Shown: positions 1 to 5,407, numbered from the stretch's first letter. The stretch: 8,064 bases of DNA from JBQCHF01 sp051953655 (GCA_051953655.1 JBQCIO010000283.1:1-8064); one strand, 5' to 3'. A program made the numbers and translations. Notes: a model not told the origin generated them from the letters alone.

Positions 1-106
1 GGGGAATTTTAACCTCGCCCTCCCCGTAATCTGTGCTTCTCGCTCAGCCCGCCGGTGGCCCCCGCCCAGGGGGGGGGGGCCTCCTCGCGTCTGACTGGCC
101 GGGGGG
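1..106. other. Non-coding left edge with G-run and AT-rich tip
   Basis: This stretch lies downstream of the minus-strand kinase gene. I see no convincing gene in it: the reading frames crossing it are low-complexity Arg/Pro/Gly shadows. It begins with an unusually A/T-rich tip for this genome (GGGGAATTTTAACC, 1-14) and contains an uninterrupted run of 11 G at 69-79. A G/C hairpin (54-84) is listed separately. What lies further left cannot be judged from this window. Confidence 0.5.
54..84 (-). terminator. Possible G/C hairpin terminator after kinase gene
   Basis: GGCCCCC (57-63) can pair with GGGGGCC (75-81), and two more G-C pairs lie beyond a T-T mismatch (54-55 with 83-84). The loop is about 11 nt and contains part of the 11-G run. 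It lies 23 nt past the stop of the minus-strand kinase gene. There is no U-tract, which is common for actinobacterial terminators. The long G run allows several pairing registers, so the assignment is tentative. Confidence 0.35.
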
Positions 107-637
107 CTACCGCTGGGCCCGCTGCTCCTCCCGGGTGGAGAGGATCCGGGTCGCCAGCTGCTCGGGGGCCGCGTCGTCCACGTCGACGACGACGTCGGCC
201 AGCTCCTCGTAGCGGTCCGCGCGCCGGGCGAGGGTGGCCGTGAGCCAGCCCAGCGGGTCCCCGTCCAGCCACGGGCGGCCCTCCCCCGCGCCCACCCGGG
301 CGGCGAGCGTCTCGGGCCGGGCGCGCAGGTAGACCACGAACGCCTCCCGCAGCAGCTCCACCCCCGCGGGCTCGTCCACCACGCCGGCCGCCGCGGCCAC
401 GATGCCCGGCACGTCCGCGTCCAGCGCCTCACGCAGCTGGGCGACCTCCGCGGCGTGCAGCTGCTCGGGCCCGGTGGCCTGGGCCAGCGAGCGGGTGTCC
501 GCCCCGGTCCGGTGGGCCAGGTGGACGTCATTGTCGACGTACACCAGGCCGGAGGCGCGCTCCAGCGCCCGCCCGATGGTGGTCTTGCCCGCGCCCATCA
601 TCCCCATGAGGACGATGTGGTCCCCTCGCGTCGTCAC
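107..637 (-). CDS. P-loop kinase of shikimate-kinase fold, shikimate-site residues missing
   Basis: This is a 176-residue cytosolic nucleoside-triphosphate-dependent kinase of the shikimate kinase/AAA-like fold. Near the N terminus it has a Walker A loop GMMGAGKTT (residues 12-20), then DND (35-37) at the place of the shikimate kinase Asp-x-Asp that binds Mg and substrate. An RPWL lid motif follows (Arg121), and then RRADRYEELA (139-148), which matches the family's C-terminal Arg/Tyr helix. The length fits shikimate kinase (about 170-180). However, the family's Phe-Arg pair is replaced by Leu-His (60-61), and the Gly-Gly-Gly loop is replaced by an alanine run (about 81-85). AroK activity is therefore doubtful, and no aro genes are adjacent. 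A TTG start at 670 is possible, but I chose GTG at 637 because GAGGA lies 7 nt upstream. It is divergent from helD. Confidence 0.85.
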   Translation of the reverse strand: MTTRGDHIVLMGMMGAGKTTIGRALERASGLVYVDNDVHLAHRTGADTRSLAQATGPEQLHAAEVAQLREALDADVPGIVAAAAGVVDEPAGVELLREAFVVYLRARPETLAARVGAGEGRPWLDGDPLGWLTATLARRADRYEELADVVVDVDDAAPEQLATRILSTREEQRAQR

Positions 638-643
638 CCCCAC

Positions 644-649
644 ATCCTC
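644..649 (-). promoter_or_regulatory. Kinase start signal: GAGGAT, -10 box or Shine-Dalgarno
   Basis: On the minus strand GAGGAT occupies -12 to -7 relative to the GTG at 637. It can be read as a Shine-Dalgarno sequence (GAGGA, 7 nt spacing) or as an nAnnnT -10 hexamer of a leaderless transcript. The sequence alone does not decide between them, but both readings support GTG 637 as the start. Confidence 0.45.
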
Positions 650-675
650 GCCCGGTCGCTCCGGCCACAAACGAC

Positions 676-704
676 GTGACCGCTCCGGGGGCCGGTGCTA
701 GCGT
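676..704 (+). promoter_or_regulatory. Candidate housekeeping promoter of helD
   Basis: GTGACC (676-681) and TAGCGT (699-704) are separated by exactly 17 nt. They match TTGACA at four of six positions and the actinobacterial TAnnnT. A transcript would begin near 711, leaving a leader of about 43 nt before the ATG at 754. This excludes the in-frame GTG at 676 as a start. The heptamer CTAGCGT recurs upstream of the WXG100 gene. Confidence 0.5.
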
Positions 705-738
705 GCTCGACCCCCTCTCCTCCCGCCTCGGCTCCCAC

Positions 739-744
739 CGGAGG
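739..744 (+). promoter_or_regulatory. Ribosome binding site deciding the helD start
   Basis: CGGAGG lies 9 nt before the ATG at 754. An in-frame GTG 26 codons upstream (676) has no comparable site and lies inside the candidate promoter. Confidence 0.7.
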
Positions 745-753
745 TCGTCCGGC

Positions 754-2826
754 ATGCCCGCACCCGCGCACCCGCCTGATCCCGCCGACCCCAGCCGCAC
801 CGCCGACCCTGTCCTCACCGCCGAGTCCGCCTACCTGGCCGGCGCCCGCGCCGACCTCGCCGCCATGCGCGAGCGCACCCTGGCGCTGCAGGCCGTCGGC
901 GGCGACGCCGTCTCGGCCGCCTACCTCGAGGCCACGCTCCACCACCGGGCCCGGTCCCTGCTCGACGACCCCGGCACCCCGCTGTTCTTCGGCCGCACCG
1001 ACGTCGCGGACGGCGAGCTGTCCGGCCGCTGGTACGTCGGGCGTCGGCACGTGCACGACGCCGGGGGCGACCCGGTGGTCGTGGACTGGCGGGCCGAGGT
1101 CTCCCGACCCTTCTACCGCGCCACCCGCACCGAGCCGATGGGCGTGACGCTGCGCCGCCGCTACGGCTTCGAGCGCGGCCGGCTCACCGCCTACGAGGAC
1201 GAGCACCTCACCGACACCACCGAGGCCGACCGGGCCAGCGGCATCCTGGCCGCCGAGATCGAGCGCCCGCGCACCGGCCCGATGCGCGACATCGTCGCCA
1301 CCATCCAGCCCGAGCAGGACCTCATCGTGCGGGCCGACGTGCACCGCACCCTGGTCGTCCAGGGAGCGCCCGGCACCGGCAAGACCGCGGTCGGGCTGCA
1401 CCGCGCCGCCTACCTGCTCTACGCCCACCGCGAGCGCCTGGCCCGCTACGGCGTGCTGGTCGTGGGGCCCAACAACGCCTTCCTCTCCTACATCGGGTCG
1501 GTGCTGCCCGCGCTCGGCGAGGTCGAGGTGCGGCAGACGACGGTGGAGCAGCTGACCGCACGCGTGCCGGCGAGGGCCGTGGACGAGCCCGACGTCGGCG
1601 TGCTCAAGGGCGACGCGCGGATGGCGGAGGTCGTGCGCCGGGCGGTCTGGTCGCACGTCGCCGAACCGGAAGAACCACTGGTGGTTCCTCGCGGATCTCG
1701 CCGCTGGCGGGTGCCCACCTACGCCGTGTCGGAGATGCTCGACGAGGTCCGGGCACGGGGTGTCCGCTACGGCGCCGGCCGGGCCATGCTGCCGCAGAAG
1801 CTGGCCCACCTGGTGCTGGTGCAGATGGAGGCCGCCGGCGACTCCCCCGACGACCGGGTCCAGGACGCCGTCGCCCGCTCCCGGCCGGTACGCGCCTACG
1901 CCGACGCCCTCTGGCCGGCGGTGGACCCGGTGCGGGTCGTGCTGCGGCTGCTGTCCGACCCCGGATCCCTGGCCGCGGCCGCGGAGGGCGTGCTGACCGA
2001 CGAGGAGCAGGCGCGGCTGCTGTGGGCGAAGGCGCCCAAGGGACCGGCGAGCGCCCGCTGGTCGGCCGCCGACGCGGTGCTGGTGGACGAGGCCGCCGAC
2101 GTCGTCGAGCGCGAGCCGGCCCTCGGGCACGTGGTGCTCGACGAGGCCCAGGACCTCTCCCCGATGCAGCTGCGCGTGGTGGGCCGGCGGTGCAGCACCG
2201 GCTCGGCCACCGTGCTCGGCGACGTCGCCCAGGGCACCACGCCGTGGGCCACGCCGTCCTGGCGGGAGGCGCTGGCGCACCTGGGCAAGCCCGACGCCGA
2301 CGTCGAGGTGCTCGACCGCGGCTACCGGGTGCCGGCCAGCGTCATCGACTTCGCCGCCCGGCTGCTGCCCACCATCGCCCCGGGGCTCGGGGCTCCGGTG
2401 GCGGTGCGCGAGCACCCCGGCGTGCTGGAGGTGCGGCCGGTCGGCGGCGATCCGCTGGCGGCGGCCGTGGCGGCGTGCCGGGAGTCGCTGGCGGAGGAGG
2501 GGTCGGTCGGCCTGATCGTGGCCGACGCGGCGGTGGCCTCGGTGTCCCGCGCCCTGGACCGGGCCGGCCTGGAGCACGCGCTGCTCGGCGGGGAGCAGCC
2601 GGACGACGACGAGCGCGAGCAGCCCCCGCTGGTGCTGGTGCCGGCCACCCTGGCCAAGGGCCTGGAGTACGACCGGGTGGTGGTCGTGGAGCCCGCCGAC
2701 ATCGTCGAGGCCGAGCCGCGCGGCCTGCGCCGGCTCTACGTCGTGCTCACCCGGGCGGTGTCTGCGCTCACCGTGGTGCACGCCCGGCCGCTGCCGGCGC
2801 AGCTGGTGGACGCCGTCGTGGCCTGA
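754..2826 (+). CDS. helD: HelD-like RNA polymerase-associated UvrD/Rep-family ATPase
   Basis: This 690-residue protein is a superfamily 1 helicase-like ATPase of the HelD group. Known members bind core RNA polymerase, insert arms into its secondary and primary channels and release stalled or drug-bound enzyme using ATP; actinobacterial HelR members protect against rifamycins. In order it shows an N-terminal helical arm (about 20-70), Walker A GAPGTGKT (204-211) in the typical HelD context VVQGAPGTGKTAVGLHRAAY, a Walker B/DEAQD motif (Asp463-Asp467), GDVAQGTTPW just after, LEYD (637-640) and the motif VI helix RRLYVVLTRA (659-668). The acidic segment VLVDEAADVVE before Walker B is also characteristic. 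It is somewhat shorter than Bacillus and mycobacterial HelD, which suits the short-arm class II type. Residues 304-315 use an unusual cluster of A/T-ending codons. It stands alone on its strand between two minus-strand genes. Confidence 0.93.
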   Translation: MPAPAHPPDPADPSRTADPVLTAESAYLAGARADLAAMRERTLALQAVGGDAVSAAYLEATLHHRARSLLDDPGTPLFFGRTDVADGELSGRWYVGRRHVHDAGGDPVVVDWRAEVSRPFYRATRTEPMGVTLRRRYGFERGRLTAYEDEHLTDTTEADRASGILAAEIERPRTGPMRDIVATIQPEQDLIVRADVHRTLVVQGAPGTGKTAVGLHRAAYLLYAHRERLARYGVLVVGPNNAFLSYIGSVLPALGEVEVRQTTVEQLTARVPARAVDEPDVGVLKGDARMAEVVRRAVWSHVAEPEEPLVVPRGSRRWRVPTYAVSEMLDEVRARGVRYGAGRAMLPQKLAHLVLVQMEAAGDSPDDRVQDAVARSRPVRAYADALWPAVDPVRVVLRLLSDPGSLAAAAEGVLTDEEQARLLWAKAPKGPASARWSAADAVLVDEAADVVEREPALGHVVLDEAQDLSPMQLRVVGRRCSTGSATVLGDVAQGTTPWATPSWREALAHLGKPDADVEVLDRGYRVPASVIDFAARLLPTIAPGLGAPVAVREHPGVLEVRPVGGDPLAAAVAACRESLAEEGSVGLIVADAAVASVSRALDRAGLEHALLGGEQPDDDEREQPPLVLVPATLAKGLEYDRVVVVEPADIVEAEPRGLRRLYVVLTRAVSALTVVHARPLPAQLVDAVVA

Positions 2827-2845
2827 CCGATCCTCCCGGAGCAGC

Positions 2846-3409
2846 TCAGGACGTCGTGGCGGGCGGCTCCATGGCCCGGCGCACCACCACGTCCGGGGCC
2901 GTGACCACGGTCATCGCCGGCACGTCCTTGGCCACCACGGCGCCGGCCCCCACCACCGCGCCACGGCCGATCCGCACCCCGGGCGCCACCGTGACCGCGG
3001 CGCCGATCCACACGTCGTCCTCGATGACGATCGGCGCGTGCGTGACGGCGTCGAACCGCTCGGCGGGGTGGACCGGGTGGCCGGCCGTGCTCAGCGTGAC
3101 CCGCGGGCCGATGAGCACCCGGTCGCCGATCGTGATGCCGCCGAGGTCCAGGAAGTAGCAGCCCTGGTTGATGAACACCTGCTCCCCGAACGACGCCCCG
3201 AGCCCGTAGTCGCAGTAGAACGGCGGCAGGACGACCAGCGACTCGGGGACCGAACCACCGAAGATCTCGGCGAGCAGCGCGCGTCGCCCGGCGAGGTCGC
3301 CGAACGCCAGCGCGTTCAGCCACGCAGACAGCTCCATGACGACGTTCACGCGCTGGGCGAAGGCTCGGGACTCGGGGGTCTTCGCGGGAAGGCGTCGCTC
3401 GTCTCGCAC
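2846..3409 (-). CDS. Maltose/galactoside-type O-acetyltransferase (hexapeptide repeat)
   Basis: This 187-residue cytosolic acetyltransferase would transfer acetyl from acetyl-CoA to a sugar or other hydroxyl acceptor, like Maa, LacA and NodL. An N-terminal cap helix region (about 10-50, ending RRALLAEIFG) precedes the motif FYCDYGLGASFGEQVFIN (64-81), which is characteristic of the family. Left-handed beta-helix hexapeptide repeats follow (ITIGDRVLIGPRV, then IVIEDDVWIGAAVTVAPGVRIGRGAVVG, about 127-154). His111 in STAGHPVHP is the expected catalytic histidine. The C-terminal Gly-Asn/Ser-Pro-Ala-Arg turn of the family is degenerate here (VTAPDVVVRRAM, 169-180). The acceptor cannot be told. An in-frame stop only four codons upstream makes GTG 3409 the longest start. 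It has no Shine-Dalgarno sequence and may be leaderless. It converges on helD with a 19-nt gap and is divergent from the HD gene. Confidence 0.9.
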   Translation of the reverse strand: MRDERRLPAKTPESRAFAQRVNVVMELSAWLNALAFGDLAGRRALLAEIFGGSVPESLVVLPPFYCDYGLGASFGEQVFINQGCYFLDLGGITIGDRVLIGPRVTLSTAGHPVHPAERFDAVTHAPIVIEDDVWIGAAVTVAPGVRIGRGAVVGAGAVVAKDVPAMTVVTAPDVVVRRAMEPPATTS

Positions 3410-3415
3410 GAGACG

Positions 3416-3421
3416 ATGCTG
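3416..3421 (-). promoter_or_regulatory. Possible leaderless -10 element (acetyltransferase)
   Basis: On the minus strand CAGCAT lies at -12 to -7 of the GTG at 3409, and no purine-rich ribosome binding site is visible. The A and T at positions 2 and 6 fit the actinobacterial -10 consensus, but the first T is missing and no -35 box is evident. Confidence 0.3.
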
Positions 3422-3454
3422 TCAGCACCTGCCCGTCCCAGGCCCGGCGAGGCC

Positions 3455-3480
3455 CCTGCCGGTCCCGTCCGCTGGCAGGA
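3455..3480 (+). promoter_or_regulatory. Ribosome binding site of HD gene inside a hairpin
   Basis: AGGA (3477-3480) lies 8 nt before the GTG at 3489 and decides that start. CCTGCC (3455-3460) can pair with GGCAGG (3474-3479), and G-U, G-C and U-G pairs extend the stem inward, giving about 9 bp with a 7-nt loop. The 3' arm contains three of the four Shine-Dalgarno bases, so the structure could lower or regulate translation. Confidence 0.45.
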
Positions 3481-3488
3481 TCGGCGGG

Positions 3489-4148
3489 GTGAGCGTCGCC
3501 CACCTGCCAGGCGTCTGGCTGCGCACGGCGCGCAGCGTCGGCGCGAAGGGCGACGTCGCCGGCGTGGGCGCGCGGCTGCTGGCCGCCTACGGCGACCCGG
3601 CCCGCGGCCACCACGACCTGCGCCACCTCGACGACGTGCTGCGGACCGTCGACGACCTCGCCCACCGTGCCGCCGACCCCGACGCGGTGCGGCTGGCCGC
3701 CTGGTTCCACGACGCCGTCTACGACGTGCACGCCACCGACAGCGAGGAGCGTTCGGCCGAGCTGGCCGGGCGCGAGCTGCGCCGGCTCCGGGTGCCCGCT
3801 GCGCGAGTCGCCGAGGTCGGCCGGCTCGTGCTGCTCACCCGGACCCACGACCCTGCCTCCGACGACGTCGACGGCGCGGTGCTGTGCGACGCCGACCTCG
3901 CGGTGCTGGCCGCCGACCCGGCGCGCTACCGCGACTTCACCGAGGGGGTGCGCCGGGAGTACGCGCACGTGCCGGACGAGCAGTTCGCCGCCGGGCGGTC
4001 CGCCGTGCTGCGCTCGCTGCTGGAGCTGCCGGCGCTCTACCGGACCCCCGAGGCGCGCACGTGGGAGCCGGTGGCCCGGGCCAACGTGGAGGCGGAGCTG
4101 GCCCGGCTCAGTCCCGGAGCGCCCCCCGCGGCGGCTTCGGGCGCCTGA
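3489..4148 (+). CDS. HD-superfamily metal-dependent phosphohydrolase (COG4339-like)
   Basis: This 219-residue soluble protein is probably a metal-dependent phosphohydrolase of unknown substrate. The HD pattern is present: His41-His42 and His46 in GHHDLRHLDDVL, His74-Asp75 in AAWFHDAVYD, the following SEERSAELA helix (85-93), then His120 (TRTHDP) and Asp134/Asp136 in LCDADLAVL. This arrangement, with a helical C-terminal part ending about residue 206, matches predicted HD hydrolases of roughly 200 residues. The tail (SPGAPPAAASGA) is low-complexity and overlaps the neighbouring DUF4031 gene by 41 bp on the opposite strand. I chose GTG 3489 because AGGA stands 8 nt upstream and the family core begins soon after. 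The longer frame upstream is Arg/Pro-rich and unlike coding sequence. The substrate could be a nucleotide or another phosphate ester; nothing here decides it. Confidence 0.85.
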   Translation: MSVAHLPGVWLRTARSVGAKGDVAGVGARLLAAYGDPARGHHDLRHLDDVLRTVDDLAHRAADPDAVRLAAWFHDAVYDVHATDSEERSAELAGRELRRLRVPAARVAEVGRLVLLTRTHDPASDDVDGAVLCDADLAVLAADPARYRDFTEGVRREYAHVPDEQFAAGRSAVLRSLLELPALYRTPEARTWEPVARANVEAELARLSPGAPPAAASGA

Positions 4149-4386
4149 GCCCGGAGGCCTTGAGCCGCAGGATCAGCTCCCGGCCGGTGACCGGCTGCGC
4201 ACCGAGCTCGATGGCCCGCTCGCGCACCTCCGACGGCACGTCGTAGTGGTCGCCCTGCCAGGCCCGGCGGGGGATGCCGAGCCGCTCGGCGAACGCGTGC
4301 AGCTCCTCCGGGCTCTCGTCGCTCACCAGGTGCGCCCACAGCCGCCCCCGCCAGGGCCAGATCGCGCTGTCCACGAGCACCGCCAC
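4108..4386 (-). CDS. DUF4031 domain protein
   Basis: This 92-residue protein matches the small actinobacterial DUF4031 family from end to end: an N-terminal strand (MAVLVDSAI), PWRGRLWAHLVSD (11-23), EELHAFAERLGIPRRAWQG (28-45), DHYDV (46-50) and a C-terminal helix with LGAQPVTGREL (61-71). No biochemical function is established for the family as far as I know. The conserved Asp, His and Tyr residues suggest an enzyme or ligand-binding fold, but that is inference. The basic tail (RRPKPPRGALRD) lies in the segment shared with the end of the HD gene. The GTG start at 4386 places the first strand correctly. It is preceded by AGGG, which is also part of TAGGGT at -12 to -7. It is divergent from the unnamed gene at 4452. 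Confidence 0.85.
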   Translation of the reverse strand: MAVLVDSAIWPWRGRLWAHLVSDESPEELHAFAERLGIPRRAWQGDHYDVPSEVRERAIELGAQPVTGRELILRLKASGLRRPKPPRGALRD

Positions 4387-4392
4387 GCCGGC

Positions 4393-4398
4393 ACCCTA
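4393..4398 (-). promoter_or_regulatory. Leaderless-type -10 element of DUF4031 gene
   Basis: On the minus strand TAGGGT fits TAnnnT perfectly and lies exactly at -12 to -7 of the GTG at 4386, so the transcript could begin at the start codon. The same bases include AGGG, which could instead serve as a weak Shine-Dalgarno sequence. No -35 box is clear. Confidence 0.45.
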
Positions 4399-4439
4399 CG
4401 ACCGCTCGCCCGGCTCCCCGGTGGGTGGACCGCCTGGGG

Positions 4440-4445
4440 CACCAT
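4440..4445 (+). promoter_or_regulatory. Possible leaderless -10 element (unnamed gene)
   Basis: CACCAT lies at -12 to -7 of the GTG at 4452. A and T at positions 2 and 6 fit, but the first T is missing. No Shine-Dalgarno sequence at normal spacing is present; the nearest G-run (4436-4439) is 12 nt away. Confidence 0.25.
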
Positions 4446-4451
4446 GGCGAG

Positions 4452-4802
4452 GTGACCGACGGCCCCGATGTTGCGCACGACCCGCTGCTGCGCGCCCGCG
4501 CGCTCGTGCTGCACGACCTCGCCGCCTACGGCGCGGCCACCGCCGACGTCGTCGACCTGGTCGAGGACGTGGTCAGCGAACGGCGCTGGTGGGTGGAGCA
4601 GTGGCCCTCCGGCGCGGACTTCGTGGCCGGCCAGGTGGCCCAGGACGTGCAGGACCGGCTGCTGGACACCGAGGGCCGCTGGCCCACCTGCCGGCTGCAC
4701 GAGGACGCACCCCTGGCCGTCGAGCCCGAGCTGGGTCGCGACCCGCACTGGGTGTGCCCGGAGGGGTGCGGGGTGGTCGCGCCGCTGGGGGCGCTGCCCT
4801 AG
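4452..4802 (+). CDS. Unnamed small protein with C-terminal Cys/His motif
   Basis: I do not recognise a named family. The product is 116 residues, soluble, acidic and without signal peptide or membrane segment. The N-terminal two thirds look helical (LLRARALVLHDLAAYGAATA, then VVDLVEDVVSERRWWVEQW). The C-terminal third has CRLH (80-83) and, after WPTC and a spacer, HWVCPEGCGVVAPLG (99-113). This gives Cys80, His83, Cys102 and Cys106, a spacing that could bind zinc or make a short beta-hairpin knuckle. Similar 'HP...W.CP..G.VVAP.G' tails occur in actinobacterial hypothetical proteins, from memory. The start could be GTG 4452, which is preferred since the added N terminus looks non-coding, or GTG 4425. 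Its TAG stop shares CTAG with the opposing cupin stop. Confidence 0.75.
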   Translation: MTDGPDVAHDPLLRARALVLHDLAAYGAATADVVDLVEDVVSERRWWVEQWPSGADFVAGQVAQDVQDRLLDTEGRWPTCRLHEDAPLAVEPELGRDPHWVCPEGCGVVAPLGALP

Positions 4803-5233
4803 ACCGGGCTGGTGACCACCGCGCCCTGCTCGTGCTCGGAGGCGTGCCGCGGGATCTCGACCGGGCGGTGCGTGTAGAAGAACTCCACCCCGTCCGGGCC
4901 GACGTCGGTGACCTCGTGCGGGACGCCCGGGGGCACGTAGACGTAGGCGCCCGCGGTGAGCGGGCGGCCGAGCATGGTGGCCGAGCCGTGCGTGATGAGC
5001 ATGTGGTGATGGGCGCCGTGGTGGGTGTGGGCCGGCTTGTCCCGGCCGTGCTCCACGCGGATCAGGCCGATGACGACGTCGCCGGACTGCCAGAGCACCT
5101 TGTGGGTCACGCCGTCCAGCCCGCGCAGCGGCTCCCACGGCATCGCCTCGACGTCGGCCGCGGCCAGCACGCGCAGGTGGCCGAGGTCGTCGCGCTCCTC
5201 GCGCTCGGTGGTCTCGGGGATGATCGGGCTCAT
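4799..5233 (-). CDS. Single-domain cupin protein
   Basis: This 144-residue protein forms one cupin beta-barrel and is probably metal-binding. Motif 1 is histidine-rich: His69 and His71 in AHTHHGAHHHMLITHG, with further histidines at 75-77 where a ligand is expected. Motif 2 is GAYVYVPPGVPHEV (95-108), with His106 as the last ligand. An aromatic strand VEFFYTHRPVEI (116-127) closes the barrel. Cupins range from sensors to dioxygenases and isomerases, and the substrate here is unknown. An earlier strand (HKVLWQSGDVVIGLIRVEHG, 44-63) fits small stand-alone cupins that bind small molecules. I chose ATG 5233 because a near-perfect GGGAGGA stands 5 nt upstream; the longer frame above it is low-complexity. 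It converges on the unnamed gene with overlapping stop codons. Confidence 0.88.
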   Translation of the reverse strand: MSPIIPETTEREERDDLGHLRVLAAADVEAMPWEPLRGLDGVTHKVLWQSGDVVIGLIRVEHGRDKPAHTHHGAHHHMLITHGSATMLGRPLTAGAYVYVPPGVPHEVTDVGPDGVEFFYTHRPVEIPRHASEHEQGAVVTSPV

Positions 5234-5238
5234 CGGCG

Positions 5239-5245
5239 TCCTCCC
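5239..5245 (-). promoter_or_regulatory. Ribosome binding site deciding the cupin start
   Basis: On the minus strand GGGAGGA is followed by CGCCG and the ATG at 5233. It rules out the longer in-frame starts upstream. Confidence 0.75.
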
Positions 5246-5292
5246 GCTGCGGCGCTGCCAGGGGCCCGGCCACGCTGCCGGCCCTCCCCCAG

Positions 5293-5322
5293 GGCCTACC
5301 ACGTGGCGGCACCCTGCGTCAC
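5293..5322 (-). promoter_or_regulatory. Weak candidate promoter of cupin gene
   Basis: On the minus strand GTGACG (5317-5322) is followed after 18 nt by TAGGCC (5293-5298). The -35 part is reasonable, but the -10 lacks the final T, so support is limited. The implied leader is about 50 nt. Confidence 0.25.
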
Positions 5323-5377
5323 GGCCCACTCGTCCCGCCGCCGTGGGACGTGACCGGCCCGGGCCTGTGGACGGCGA

Positions 5378-5407
5378 CCGACGCGATCTGCCGATCCCGC
5401 CTAGCGT
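5378..5407 (+). promoter_or_regulatory. Candidate promoter of WXG100 gene
   Basis: TAGCGT (5402-5407) fits TAnnnT and is identical to the hexamer upstream of helD, including the preceding C. CCGACG (5378-5383), 18 nt upstream, shares only the GAC core of the -35 consensus. A start near 5414 would leave about 59 nt of leader before the GTG. Confidence 0.4.

Noticed and set aside
634..2781. Long minus-strand open frame opposite helD
   Set aside because: It is a Gly/Arg/His-rich antisense shadow typical of high-GC DNA. The plus-strand frame carries all helicase motifs.
2022..3158. Plus-strand frame in another phase across helD and the acetyltransferase
   Set aside because: It is Arg/Gly/Ala low-complexity sequence that overlaps two well supported genes and has no domain.
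3336..3488. Longer N terminus for the HD gene
   Set aside because: The extra 51 residues are Arg/Pro-rich, overlap the start of the opposing acetyltransferase gene, and have no ribosome binding site, whereas GTG 3489 has AGGA at 8 nt.
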